Positions 8,253 through 17,206 of a DNA stretch of 64,000 nt are shown in pieces. Both the position numbers and the translations under genes were made by a program. The notes under the pieces are model-generated. The model searched no databases. It worked only from the letters and a program-made list of their open reading frames with translations, and was not told the DNA's origin. This DNA is from Mycobacterium sp. (lineage in GTDB: Bacteria > Actinomycetota > Actinomycetes > Mycobacteriales > Mycobacteriaceae): the NCBI GenBank assembly GCA_020438845.1, contig JAGQTV010000072.1, positions 106,494 through 170,493 of the forward strand. The letters run 5' to 3'. Numbering within the stretch: the stretch's first letter is position 1; each line of letters begins with the position of its first letter.

Positions 8253-9983
8253 TCAGGCCGAGAACACCTCGACACCGTCGAGATAGGTTGCCACCAAGGG
8301 AATGTCGCGCACCGCGTCCGGATCGGCCTCATGCGCGAGCGGGTCGTCACCGAGCAGCACGAAGTCGGCGGCTTTGCCCGCAGCCAGCGAGCCGACCAGG
8401 CCGTCGGCGTGGCACATCCATGCGGAGTCGATGGTGCTGCCCTTGAGCGCCTGCGCCACCGAGACGCGCTCGGCGGCGTTGAGCACCTCTCCCCCGTCGG
8501 CGATCGTGCGCGCGGCTGCGGTGGCGACGTAGTTCAGCGGTCCGATCGGTGAGACCGAGAAGTCGCAGTGGAAGCTGGCACGCAACCCGGCCTTGACCGC
8601 CGAGCCGTAACGGTCGAGCAGCTGCGCCCGCTGGGCACCGAGGATGTCGTCGCGCATCACCTTGCCCCACAGCCGAACATGGTTCATCAGAAAGCTCGGG
8701 GTGATTCCCAGTGAGGCCATCGCGGCGATGTGCTCGTCGTGCAGCAGCGAGGAGTGCTCGGTGCGGTGCCGTTTGGCGGCATCCCAGGACGGCAGTTCGG
8801 CCGACGCAGCGAACGCCGCCATCACCATGTCCAGGGCCGCGTCGCCGTTGGCATGGCACATGATGGGCCAGCCCGCGTCGATCGTCTTGGCGAAGTTCGC
8901 CGCCAGCTGTTCGGGGGTGAAGTTGGCGACGCCGCGGGTGTCACGGCCCAGGTAGTTCTCCCGCATGTAGCCGGTGTAGCCCTGGTTGGACCCGTCGGAG
9001 ACCCACTTGATGGTCTGCGAGCGCAGCCTGTCGTCCCCGGAGCCCGGCTTGATGCCGGCTGCAATGAAAGCGTCGAGGTTCTCGCCCCACAGCGACATCG
9101 AGCCGCGCACCGGGAATCCGGCCTGGGCGAAGGTCTGGTGCAGCAGGTCGACTTCCTGGATTCCCGCGATGGCTCCGGTGGCCGCCTCGTGGACGTAGGT
9201 CACCCCGGCTTGGGCGGCCATGGCGGCGATTCCGGTGATGGCCTTTGCGAGCACCTCCGGTGTCAGGCTGGGCAGCACCTTCATGAACGGGATCATCGCC
9301 CCGCTCTCGGAGATGATGCCGGTGAGTTTGCCGTTGCGGGCACCGTAGTCGCCGCCCGCCGGATTCGGTGTTTCCGCAGTGACCCCGACGGCCGCGTACG
9401 CCGCGGAGTTGACGTAGAAGAAATGCTGCGAGGCGTTCATCACCACGATGGGAACCTGCGTGGAGATCTGGTCGAGCAGGTCGGCGGTCAGATCCGGCTG
9501 GCCCGGGAGAAGGCTCGGGTCGAACAACTGCCCCACGACGGCCTGGCCGGGCGGGGTTGTGGCGACCGCGGCCTTGAGAGCGGCCAGCACCGCGTCGAGG
9601 GTCTTGTTGGCGTAGGGCGAGCAATCGATCCCGTCGAAGACCAGCGCAGAGGACACCAGGTGCAGGTGGGGCTCGACGAATCCGGGCAGGATGGTGCCCG
9701 CCCGGTGTTCGAGGACCTTGGTGCCGGGACCGACGAAGGGCTCCAGGTCGGCGCGGGTGCCCACGCCAAGGATGCGGCCTCCCGCAACGGCCATCGCCTC
9801 CGCGCGAGGTCGGGCGTCGTCCATGGTGACCAGCGACCCGACGACCAGCAGTTCAGCCTTCTGGGCGTCATTGCGCCGCTGACCCGAAACCGCCCGCCCC
9901 GCCGGCGCCACACCGTCCAGGGAAACCCGTGCGGTGTTCGCGGGATGAGGTTCACAGCAACCTGCGGTGTGGCGATCGGGCAC
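8253..9983 (-). CDS. Amidohydrolase family 3 (YtcJ-like)
   Basis: The 576-residue protein has the metal-dependent hydrolase pattern: a small beta-sandwich start (LLVVGSLVTMDDARPRAEAM), the HLH metal motif in GFVEPHLHLVSSA near residue 105, HEAATG midway, the CHANGD motif (PIMCHANGDAALDMV), and the C-terminal SLAAGKAADFVLLGDDP that closes the sandwich. This matches the YtcJ/Amidohydro_3 group, exoenzymes or cytosolic enzymes acting on formamides or related C-N bonds. Substrate unknown. The N-terminal 35 residues are poorly conserved in style, so a later start is possible. It is divergent from the NmrA-like gene. Confidence 0.9.
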   Translation of the reverse strand: MPDRHTAGCCEPHPANTARVSLDGVAPAGRAVSGQRRNDAQKAELLVVGSLVTMDDARPRAEAMAVAGGRILGVGTRADLEPFVGPGTKVLEHRAGTILPGFVEPHLHLVSSALVFDGIDCSPYANKTLDAVLAALKAAVATTPPGQAVVGQLFDPSLLPGQPDLTADLLDQISTQVPIVVMNASQHFFYVNSAAYAAVGVTAETPNPAGGDYGARNGKLTGIISESGAMIPFMKVLPSLTPEVLAKAITGIAAMAAQAGVTYVHEAATGAIAGIQEVDLLHQTFAQAGFPVRGSMSLWGENLDAFIAAGIKPGSGDDRLRSQTIKWVSDGSNQGYTGYMRENYLGRDTRGVANFTPEQLAANFAKTIDAGWPIMCHANGDAALDMVMAAFAASAELPSWDAAKRHRTEHSSLLHDEHIAAMASLGITPSFLMNHVRLWGKVMRDDILGAQRAQLLDRYGSAVKAGLRASFHCDFSVSPIGPLNYVATAAARTIADGGEVLNAAERVSVAQALKGSTIDSAWMCHADGLVGSLAAGKAADFVLLGDDPLAHEADPDAVRDIPLVATYLDGVEVFSA

Positions 9984-10111
9984 TTCGGTTCTCCTCAGCG
10001 GTCGGCAGCGTGGTCATTGGTCAGGGTACCGACTACCGCCCAAACCAACGTATGGGCGCGAAAGTGCGAGTAGAACGCCCCAATTCGTCGATCTCGGCCA
10101 GAATCACAAGG

Positions 10112-10864
10112 GTGAAGATCGTGATTGCCGGCGGGACGGGCGTGGTGGGCAAGCACGTTCACAGCACAGCGACGGACCGAGGACATGACGTCGTTGCCCT
10201 GTCGCGATCGTCCGGGCAGGACGTGTCGACCGGCGCGGGCCTGGCTGAAGCGATCGCCGGAGCCGACGTCGTCATCGACGTGACCAGCGTGCTGACGACG
10301 AGCAGTTCCAAATCGAGGAGATTTTTCACCACCGCGACGCGCCATCTGATTGCCGCCGAACAAGCCGCCGGGGTTGGTCATCATCTGGCGCTGTCGATCG
10401 TCGGGATCGACGGCCTCGAAACCGGCTACTACGCGGGCAAACTCGCGCAGGAACGCGAAGTCTCAGCAGGATCGGCCCCCTGGTCGATCCTGCGCGCCAC
10501 CCAGTTCCACGAGTTCGCCGCGCAGATGTCGCAGCGAATGACTATTGGGCCCATCGCCCTGATACCCAGGATGCCCACCCGCCCCGTCGCCGCCCGTGAG
10601 GTCGCCGCGCGCTTGGTGGATATCGCCGAAGCCGGACCCGGCGGGCGATTGGCCGATCTCGTCGGCCCAGCCGACGATGAATTGATCGGCATGGTACGAC
10701 GCATGTACACCCACGACGGCCTGAGCCGGCGTCCGATCGGAGTAAGACTGCCGGGAAAATACTGGCGCGCAATAGCTTCCGGGGTTCTACGGGGCAATCC
10801 GGCCGAGTCGGCGGTCGGACGGACGACGTTCGATCAGTGGCTGGACAGCTCCGACCGCTGCTGA
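10112..10864 (+). CDS. NmrA-like/atypical SDR NAD(P)-binding protein
   Basis: The 250-residue protein starts at GTG 10112, giving VKIVIAGGTGVVGKHV, a Rossmann GGTGxxG dinucleotide-binding loop at the very N-terminus; an upstream frame from 9929 only adds a sequence antisense to the amidohydrolase. The middle has GADVVIDVTSVL and SIVGIDG, and APWSILRATQFHEF is the hallmark of NmrA/HSCARG-type atypical short-chain dehydrogenases. The classical YxxxK pair is seen as YYAGKLAQE. Role: NAD(P)H-dependent reductase or redox sensor, substrate unknown. It converges on the ClC gene, which ends directly after it. Confidence 0.85.
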   Translation: MKIVIAGGTGVVGKHVHSTATDRGHDVVALSRSSGQDVSTGAGLAEAIAGADVVIDVTSVLTTSSSKSRRFFTTATRHLIAAEQAAGVGHHLALSIVGIDGLETGYYAGKLAQEREVSAGSAPWSILRATQFHEFAAQMSQRMTIGPIALIPRMPTRPVAAREVAARLVDIAEAGPGGRLADLVGPADDELIGMVRRMYTHDGLSRRPIGVRLPGKYWRAIASGVLRGNPAESAVGRTTFDQWLDSSDRC

Positions 10865-12223
10865 CTAGGTTTTGTCCATGCTGCGCTCGCGCAGACTGTC
10901 GTAGATCGGTGGCGAGCGCACCAGATAGGCGGCCAGCACCGCCGAGGCGGTCCCGGCCAGGATCGGGATGATCGCCGCCGTCGAGGCCGTCATCTCAAGG
11001 ATGAGCACCATGCCCGTCATCGGTGCCCGCACAGTGGCCCCGAAGAACGACGCCATGCCCACCACGGCCATCGGAACCACCAGGAACGCGATATCTCCCG
11101 GCCACACGAGGTTGACCGCGCCGACAAACAGCGCACCCCACAGCGCGCCGACCGCCAGCAGAGGTGCGAAGAGGCCTCCCACCACCGGCCCCGAATAGGA
11201 CAACGGGCCGGCCACGAACCGCAGCCCCAGGTATCCGGCGAGCACCCACAACAGGAACTGATGACCGCTCAGGATCATCTCCGTCAACGGCTCCCCGCCG
11301 CCCACCGCCCGCGGATAGATCAGCATCACCAGCCCGATAATGGCGCCGATCACGGTCGCCTTGAAGACGGTGGGGATCCGGCGCACCGCATGCACGTGAT
11401 CCAGAAGCCACAGAATCATCCAGTTGTAGAGCGCTCCCAGAACCCCGGTCAGCAGACCGAATACGACGAACAGCGGAAGCCACACGAGTTCGGGTTCATC
11501 GATGTCTTCCATCTGGAACTCCGCATGATCGCCCAGGACCAGCCGGGAGCATCCGACCGCCACCGCCGCAGCGAACACGGTCGCCAGCACGGTCTTGACC
11601 CGAAATGACCGGGTCACCTCCTCCAAGGTGAACAGAGTGCCGCCGATCGGCGCGTTGAACGCGACAGCCAGGCCCGCACCGCCGAGTGCCGTCTGCATCA
11701 TCCGGACCTCCGAGTCGGGAAGCCGGGCATTTCTGGCCGCTTGGGCACCGATCGCCGCGCCCATGTGGACCGTCGGACCTTCCCGGCCCAACACCAGACC
11801 CGAGCCGATGGCCAACACGCCGCCTATGAACTTGGCCGGCAGCAGGCGAATTCGCGGCGGCGGCGCCTGGCCGCGGTATACGGCCTCGACGTGCTGGATA
11901 CCGCTTCCGTTGGCGAGCGGCTCCCATCGCACAACCAGCGCCGCCAGCGTAGCGCCGAGTGCCGCAGCGGCAACCGGTATCAACCAGCCCGGGCCGGGAA
12001 GCCGGAGCGCCCACTCGACGAGTTCGACGCGCAGCCGATCCCCCTGCTGCAGCAGCCAGCGGAAGACGCCACCGACGAAACCGATGATCGCGCCTGCCAG
12101 CGCCGCCACCACGCAGATGAGCACCGCGCCGCGCATCGAGTCCTCGGGCCCGGCCGACAACTCGGGCGGTTCGGGGACATCCGCCGGTACGTCCGGTGGG
12201 CGTGCGGGCGGTTCGGCGGACAC
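10865..12223 (-). CDS. ClC-family chloride/proton antiporter
   Basis: The 452-residue polytopic protein carries all chloride-pore signatures: GSGIQ (106-110), GREGP (146-150, gating glutamate E148), the double glutamate at 201-202 after FNAPIGGTLF corresponding to the internal proton glutamate, VVGGLFAP near residue 345, and a C-terminal IYDSL tyrosine (about Y441). Presence of both glutamates favours a 2Cl-/H+ exchanger over a channel. The first 30 residues are a Pro-rich cytoplasmic tail, and no C-terminal CBS domains are present. In bacteria such proteins support acid resistance and anion homeostasis. Confidence 0.95.
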   Translation of the reverse strand: MSAEPPARPPDVPADVPEPPELSAGPEDSMRGAVLICVVAALAGAIIGFVGGVFRWLLQQGDRLRVELVEWALRLPGPGWLIPVAAAALGATLAALVVRWEPLANGSGIQHVEAVYRGQAPPPRIRLLPAKFIGGVLAIGSGLVLGREGPTVHMGAAIGAQAARNARLPDSEVRMMQTALGGAGLAVAFNAPIGGTLFTLEEVTRSFRVKTVLATVFAAAVAVGCSRLVLGDHAEFQMEDIDEPELVWLPLFVVFGLLTGVLGALYNWMILWLLDHVHAVRRIPTVFKATVIGAIIGLVMLIYPRAVGGGEPLTEMILSGHQFLLWVLAGYLGLRFVAGPLSYSGPVVGGLFAPLLAVGALWGALFVGAVNLVWPGDIAFLVVPMAVVGMASFFGATVRAPMTGMVLILEMTASTAAIIPILAGTASAVLAAYLVRSPPIYDSLRERSMDKT

Positions 12224-12270
12224 CCTCGCATGGTAGGTGCTGTTGCGGCGAGATGGGCTGAACCGGTGCG

Positions 12271-13992
12271 ATGATGGCCGACGATGGGATCAGCAACGCC
12301 GGCGGATCGACAGCCGGGATGAACCGCAGGATGCAGATGGCTCTGCGGCGTTTCCGCAATGCCCGACATCCCGACATCACCATCACCCCCGCACCTGCCG
12401 GCGTGGTAGCCGACTGGGATGTAGCGGTGCCGGTGCGTGACGGAACTATTCTGCGGGTCAACGTTTTTCGCCCGCAAACCGATGACCCCGTGCCGGTGAT
12501 CATGAGCGCACACCCGTACGGCAAGGACCGCATCCCGGCTCGCGGGCGCGGGGTCAACGCCCAGTACCGCGTCTTCCCACAGCCACATCCGATCCGATTC
12601 TCCGAATGGACGGGGTGGGAGGCCCCGGACCCCGCGACCTGGACTGCACGCGGCTACGCAGTGATCAACGCCGACCTCCGCGGCGCCGGGACATCCGACG
12701 GAGTCGGTGAGCTGCTCTCCGGCCAGGAACATCAGGACTACCACGACCTCATCGAGTGGGCAGGCACCCAGCCGTGGAGCACCGGTCGGGTCGGCCTCCT
12801 CGGGGTCTCCTACCTGGCGATCAGCCAGTACGGTGCGGCGGCAACCCATCCGCCGCACCTGGCGGCCATCTGCCCGTGGGAGGGGCTCACCGACGTCTAC
12901 CGCGACCTGGCCTACCCCGGTGGAGTCCGCGAAGACGGCTTCACGATCATGTGGAGTGCGATGACCGGCCGTGCGGCGCGGATGACGCAGAAGGTGCGCC
13001 CGCAGTTGGTCGCACGTCCCGAAAACGACCCGTGGTACGACGCGCACACCCCACAGTTGGACCGCATCGAGGTGCCAATGTTGGTCTGTGGCAGTTTTTC
13101 CGACCACAGCCTGCATACCCGCGGATCCTTCGAGGCATTCCGGCGTGTCTCCTCCCCGCACCGCTGGCTCTACACTCACCGCGACGGCAAGTGGGCCCAC
13201 TTCTACTCCCCGGAGGCTGTCGCGGCCCAAGTCGCGTTCTTCGATCACTTCCTCAAGGGCGAGGACAACGGCTGGGAGCGCACCGCACCGGTGCGATTGG
13301 CCATCCACGAGCGGGGCCCCAATCCTGTTGCGGTCCTCGGCGAGCCGAGCTGGCCGCCGCCCGATCTGACCTGGGAGACCCTGTACCTGGACCTGGCCGG
13401 AAGTCGCCTGACGGACACCCCTTCCGAGACTGCCGAGACGGCAGGTATCGACTTGCGCGACGGGATGCTGTCGCTGACCTGGCGCGCACAGTGCGCTGTG
13501 GACGTCATCGGTCATGCGGCGCTGCGCCTGTGGGTCAGCCTCGACGGAACCGCCGACGCGCACCTGTTCGTCGGGGTGCGAAAGTTCAGGCAGGAACGCG
13601 AATGCCTGTTCGAGGGTTCTTACGGCTTCGGGTTCGACATGGTCACCCGTGGCTGGCAGCGGGTGACCCACCGTGAATTGGACCAGACCTTGAGCACCGA
13701 GTGGCAGCCGGTGCACACCCACCGCAACGCTCAGCCGGTGGCGGCGGGCGAGGTAGTCCCCGTCGACATCGCGCTACTTCCGCACGCCACCCGCCTTCGG
13801 GCCGGCGACACATTGCGAGTGGACATCCGGGGAAGCTGGCACTTCCCTCGCAACCCACTGACCGGACAGTTTCCAGCCGGCTATCAACGCAGCCCAGCCG
13901 GCCGGTGCATCATTCACGCCGGCGAGCCGCACGCCTCAAGGTTGCTACTCGGCATGCGTGCACCGCGTGACGAGCCGGTTTGGACACCTTAG
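12271..13992 (+). CDS. CocE/NonD family hydrolase (X-Pro dipeptidyl-peptidase S15-like)
   Basis: The 573-residue protein has an alpha/beta-hydrolase domain with nucleophile S180 in LGVSYLA (GxSYxG type), acid D278 in GSFSDHS and histidine H310 in GKWAHFYSPE, followed by the C-terminal jelly-roll domain (about 390-573) ending with a SRLLL strand. This is the cocaine esterase/glutaryl-acylase architecture, cleaving esters or amides. The start at 12271 has a second Met next to it and another at residue 17; no strong ribosome site distinguishes them. Its stop overlaps the stop of the convergent small gene by 4 bp. Confidence 0.9.
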   Translation: MMADDGISNAGGSTAGMNRRMQMALRRFRNARHPDITITPAPAGVVADWDVAVPVRDGTILRVNVFRPQTDDPVPVIMSAHPYGKDRIPARGRGVNAQYRVFPQPHPIRFSEWTGWEAPDPATWTARGYAVINADLRGAGTSDGVGELLSGQEHQDYHDLIEWAGTQPWSTGRVGLLGVSYLAISQYGAAATHPPHLAAICPWEGLTDVYRDLAYPGGVREDGFTIMWSAMTGRAARMTQKVRPQLVARPENDPWYDAHTPQLDRIEVPMLVCGSFSDHSLHTRGSFEAFRRVSSPHRWLYTHRDGKWAHFYSPEAVAAQVAFFDHFLKGEDNGWERTAPVRLAIHERGPNPVAVLGEPSWPPPDLTWETLYLDLAGSRLTDTPSETAETAGIDLRDGMLSLTWRAQCAVDVIGHAALRLWVSLDGTADAHLFVGVRKFRQERECLFEGSYGFGFDMVTRGWQRVTHRELDQTLSTEWQPVHTHRNAQPVAAGEVVPVDIALLPHATRLRAGDTLRVDIRGSWHFPRNPLTGQFPAGYQRSPAGRCIIHAGEPHASRLLLGMRAPRDEPVWTP

Positions 13993-14342
13993 GGCGTGCG
14001 CAGCCACTCCCACGCCTGGTCTGCCTCCGGGAAATAGCGGACCTCGCGGGCGTAGAACGGTGCGGCGATCTTGGCCATCCACTTCTCCCAGTGATGTTCA
14101 CCGACGATGGCCATCTTGGAGATCTTGGTGTGAAACTCCTTACCGAAACGCAGGTCGTCCAGCCAGGCGCTGGGCCGCTCCGAGGTGAATCCGCTGAGGT
14201 CACAGAGAATCTGGGCCTCACCGTGCTCCTGGACCAGCTTCTCCATCTCCGGGACCAGGACCGCGTAGTCCTCCTTGCCGATCGCGCCGGTGAACCGGTA
14301 GCCGACGACGGACCCTGAACTTTCGTTGAGTTTGGTGATCAC
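13989..14342 (-). CDS. SpoIIAA-like (STAS/CRAL-TRIO fold) protein
   Basis: The 117-residue protein MITKLNESSGSVVGYRFTG... fits the DUF3478/SpoIIAA-like family: a beta strand then LVPEMEKLVQEHG helix, ILCDLSGFTS strand-turn, KMAIVGEHHWEKWMAKIAAPF helix and VRYFPEADQAWEWL at the end, the usual ending of the family. These proteins share the STAS fold; function is mostly unknown, with membrane-lipid binding proposed for some. It lies between convergent CocE and the mgtE gene upstream on the same strand, 57 bp away. Confidence 0.85.
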   Translation of the reverse strand: MITKLNESSGSVVGYRFTGAIGKEDYAVLVPEMEKLVQEHGEAQILCDLSGFTSERPSAWLDDLRFGKEFHTKISKMAIVGEHHWEKWMAKIAAPFYAREVRYFPEADQAWEWLRTP

Positions 14343-14399
14343 CCTTCAAGGCAACCCCATCTGGGCCGCATGCGCTAGTGCCGTTCTTCCTCAGCCGCC

Positions 14400-15761
14400 T
14401 CAGATGTGCAGAATCGCCTTGGCGATGAGGAAGTAGATCACCAGACCGGTCGCATCGACGAATGTAGTGATGAAGGGGTTGGAGAACACCGCCGGGTCGG
14501 CGTGAACGGCTTTGGCCAGCAACGGCATTGCCCCGCCGACGGTTGCCGCCATGGTGCAGACGCTGAGCAGGGTCAGACCGATGACCGAACCGATCGAACG
14601 ATCGAAGATCACGCTGGTAAGGACGAAGCCGACCGATCCCAGAATCAGACCGAGGCTCAAACCGACCCGGAACTCACGACCCAGGACCTTGGCGATGTCG
14701 CGGGGCGTGACATCCTGCAGGGCCAGCGCCCGGGTGACGGTGGTGGCGGCCTGGTTGCCGGTGTTGCCGCCGGTCCCGATCAAGAGCGGAACGAACAATG
14801 CGAGTGTGACGACCTCGGCCAGCGTGTGCTCGAAGGCGTCGAGCACCTGGACGGTCAACGCCGCTCCGATTGCCAGCACCAGCAGCCACACCACCCGCGA
14901 GCGAACCAGGGTCCCGATACTGGTCGTGAGGTAGGGCTGGCGCAGGTTTTCCGACCCGCTGATGCGGGCTTGGTCCTCGCTGTCGGCCTCCTCGAGGATG
15001 CCCAGCGCGTCGTCGACTGTGAGGATGCCCACCAGCCGCCGCTCGTTGTCGACCACCGGCAGCGCCAACCGCCTACTGTCGGCGCATCGCCGTGCGGCAT
15101 CTTCAGCGGACTCGTTGGCCAGGGCGAAGTCCGGGGGCTGCATGAGATCCCCGACGGTCTGTTCGGGCAGCGCCTCCATCAGGTCACGCAGGCTCGCGAC
15201 ACCGAGCAAAACGCGGTCCCTGTCGGTGACCGGCAGCGTGTAGACGGTCTCGACGAATTCCAGCATTCGATCGACATCGGTGAGCGCCTCGGCCACCGTC
15301 ACCCCCGGGCGTAAACCCACAACCTCCGGGCTCATCCGCCGGCCGATGGATCCCTTCGGATAGCCGAGTATGTCGGCGGTCAGTTCCCGCTCGTGCGAAG
15401 AGAGGCCTTGCATCAGCCTGCTCGCCACCGATGCCGGCACCTCGTCGAGCAAGGCCACCCGGTCGTCGGGGTCCAGGTCGGCGAAAGCCGCCGCGACCTC
15501 CTCGTCGCGAAGTGAGCTGATCAGCTCCTTCTGCAGGACCGGAGGGAGCTCCTCGAAGACATCCGAGGCCCGCTTCTTTGGCAGCAGCCGGTAGAACACA
15601 GCGCGCTGCTGAGCAGGGAGTCGCTCAAGTACGTCGATGGTGCGTGACGGTGTCAGTCCCATTGCTGCGGCCTCGGCGGTCACCAGGTCACCGGTCGACA
15701 GGGCGTGCCTGATCGTCTTCACCAGGTCGGCGACCGTAATCGTCTCTTCAGCCTGCGCCAT
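14400..15761 (-). CDS. mgtE: Magnesium transporter MgtE
   Basis: The 453-residue protein has the complete MgtE layout: an alpha-helical N domain (about 1-130, with repeated helices such as LPAQQRAVFYRLLP), two CBS domains (about 137-255, ending ILTVDDALGIL) that sense cytosolic Mg2+, and a five-helix membrane domain from about 275. The pore signature PLLIGTGGNTGNQAATT and the selectivity-site region DPAVFSNPFITTFVDATGLV are intact. It is a Mg2+-gated Mg2+ channel of the inner membrane. I looked for a Mg2+ riboswitch upstream on the minus strand but could not identify one. Confidence 0.95.
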   Translation of the reverse strand: MAQAEETITVADLVKTIRHALSTGDLVTAEAAAMGLTPSRTIDVLERLPAQQRAVFYRLLPKKRASDVFEELPPVLQKELISSLRDEEVAAAFADLDPDDRVALLDEVPASVASRLMQGLSSHERELTADILGYPKGSIGRRMSPEVVGLRPGVTVAEALTDVDRMLEFVETVYTLPVTDRDRVLLGVASLRDLMEALPEQTVGDLMQPPDFALANESAEDAARRCADSRRLALPVVDNERRLVGILTVDDALGILEEADSEDQARISGSENLRQPYLTTSIGTLVRSRVVWLLVLAIGAALTVQVLDAFEHTLAEVVTLALFVPLLIGTGGNTGNQAATTVTRALALQDVTPRDIAKVLGREFRVGLSLGLILGSVGFVLTSVIFDRSIGSVIGLTLLSVCTMAATVGGAMPLLAKAVHADPAVFSNPFITTFVDATGLVIYFLIAKAILHI

Positions 15762-16087
15762 CGCGTCCGAATCCCCTCATCCCGGGTTATGTCGAATTCG
15801 ATTATCACGGGGACGCTGCGAGCCGGCACCGCGTCGCTGAAACCCTTCCAGACTCCACAGTCAGCGCGAACGAATCCGAGTCCGGCCCAGGTGCTGCAAT
15901 GCTCGGCCGCAGACGACATTGTCACTTGTCATGTCAGCCCGGGTGGCGCAATGACCGGGTGGCACAGTTTGGCGAAATCACATGAAAGTACATTCCGGGG
16001 AATACCCTGGCTCTTCGCCACTGAGCTGATTGTGTTGTAGCGCTGCGCCGGCCAGCAACGACTGGCGAGAAGGTAAGGAGCATAACG
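15762..16087. other. Divergent intergenic region between mgtE and a small secreted-protein gene
   Basis: This 326-bp stretch holds the promoters of both flanking genes but no reading frame with protein-like composition on either strand. A good ribosome site, aaggag, lies 7 nt before the ATG at 16088. No hairpin strong enough to name was seen. Confidence 0.5.
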
Positions 16088-16372
16088 ATGTTGAAGATGC
16101 GCAGGGTTGTCTCTCGCAGCCTGTCGAACGCCACGGTGGTAGGTGCCTGTGTCGTCCTACCCGCCACTGCTGTGGCCGGCCCAGCGAGCGCTGACCCCAT
16201 CAACCCGTACAACCCCGAGGACTGTATGGCAAACGTGGATGTGATTTGCGACCTCGGCCCCTACGGACCCGACAGCGCGATCAATCCGCTGAATCCGGAC
16301 AGCCCGATGAGCCCAATGAATCCGGACAACCCGGCCAGTCCGATGAGCCCGACGAGCCCGATGAATCCGTGA
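16088..16372 (+). CDS. Small secreted protein with (N/S)-P-x triplet repeats
   Basis: The 94-residue protein starts at an ATG with an excellent aaggag site. Residues 1-35 are a signal peptide (basic MLKMRRVVSRS, hydrophobic core, cleavage probably ASA-DP). The mature part has two cysteines (CMANVDVIC), then from about residue 65 to the end every third residue is proline in Asn-Pro-x or Ser-Pro-x triplets (NPLNPDSPMSPMNP...). Such tails should form an extended polyproline-like rod. No function is known; similar short secreted proteins are characteristic of mycobacteria, and a cell-wall location is an inference. Confidence 0.75.
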   Translation: MLKMRRVVSRSLSNATVVGACVVLPATAVAGPASADPINPYNPEDCMANVDVICDLGPYGPDSAINPLNPDSPMSPMNPDNPASPMSPTSPMNP

Positions 16373-16449
16373 AATCCCAACCATTTCTGAACCGGTCCAG
16401 CCCGGGGCGGGGATCAAGCGTCTTGCACACCCGAGCCGGCGGTGATCGC

Positions 16450-16720
16450 GCGTCTTGGTAGCCGAATCGATCGGAGCGCCCCGGGGCATCCCGGACGAAC
16501 CCCTTTGTTTTTGTGCTGTAGACGATCACCGACCAGAAATCGGTTGCCGGGGTGTCGGCGGAGACCGTGAGAGCTTGTAGGTGTCCTTGCCGGCCATAAG
16601 CGCACCGTCGCCGTCGCGAATTCCCATGAGGTAGAACGAACCCGCACCGAGAACCTTAAGCAGATACGTGACGTAGAAGTACCGTTGGCCACGCTCGTCG
16701 ACCATAACGCGGTCGGCCTC
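16450..16720 (-). pseudogene. Remnant of a DUF1254/DUF1214 protein gene, frameshifted
   Basis: On the minus strand, 16720 down to about 16570 encodes YFYVTYLLKVLGAGSFYLMG then IRDGDGALMAGKDTYKL. After a frame change near 16569 the neighbouring frame continues with TVSADTPATDFWSVIVYSTK and then GFVRDAPGRSDRFGY. Together these match the conserved core of DUF1214 domains (YLxxxRDxDGxxLDGxxTYxLxVPxxAPVxxFWSVxxYD). There is a stop immediately before the first part, no start codon of quality, and the conserved C-terminus is absent, so both ends are lost. The flanks are short secreted-protein genes. Confidence 0.7.
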
Positions 16721-16785
16721 TCACGCTGCCGGGCCGCCCAGCCCGATGGGGCCCCGGTTGCCCGGGGCCCCAGGGAATCGGAGCC

Positions 16786-17079
16786 TTAGTCCAACGCGAT
16801 CAACGGCGGTAGCTGGCCTCGCCCGTATCCGGGCAGCCACGCCGACCCGAACACCGATCCCACCGGATTCGGCACCACCGGGCTGGTACGAAGCGAGGTG
16901 TGCCCCGGCCTCTGGCAGATCTGGGCCGCTCCACTGTCTCGACACGTGGCCGAGTCGGAAGAGGCATGTGCCGTCGGAACCGCCGCCATCGCGAGGGCGC
17001 CGGCGACGAGTAACGGCGCCATCCAGAGCTTCCTGGCGGCCGCCTTCCGGTTGATCCTTCCGGGCTTCTGCGACTTCAT
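16786..17079 (-). CDS. Small secreted protein with two cysteines
   Basis: The 97-residue protein starts MKSQKPGRINRKAAARKLWM at 17079, chosen over an upstream in-frame start because gaaggag sits directly upstream. A long basic n-region, hydrophobic core LLVAGALAMAAVP and AHA-SS cleavage site form a signal peptide. The mature domain is about 58 residues with one cysteine pair (ATCRDSGAAQICQRPG) likely disulfide-bonded, ending in LPGYGRGQLPPLIALD. It resembles short mycobacterial exported proteins of unknown function. It lies downstream of trcS on the same strand, but 127 bp apart. Confidence 0.75.
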   Translation of the reverse strand: MKSQKPGRINRKAAARKLWMAPLLVAGALAMAAVPTAHASSDSATCRDSGAAQICQRPGHTSLRTSPVVPNPVGSVFGSAWLPGYGRGQLPPLIALD

Positions 17080-17206
17080 ATTCCACTCCTTCCTCACTAT
17101 CGGGTTGGCTCTGAACGCCTTGCCGTTTAACACTTTCGAAGCTAATGAACCGCACGGGCGAAGTCACGAAGTTGATATCTGACTGATAGATTCGCTGGTC
17201 AGCCGG

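Noticed and set aside
8730-10073. Long plus-strand frame antisense to the amidohydrolase
   Set aside because: The minus-strand amidohydrolase has all family motifs; the plus frame is His/Gly/Arg-rich without any.
15762-16087. Possible Mg2+ riboswitch upstream of mgtE
   Set aside because: I could not find the conserved M-box elements by eye; a covariance-model search would be needed to decide.
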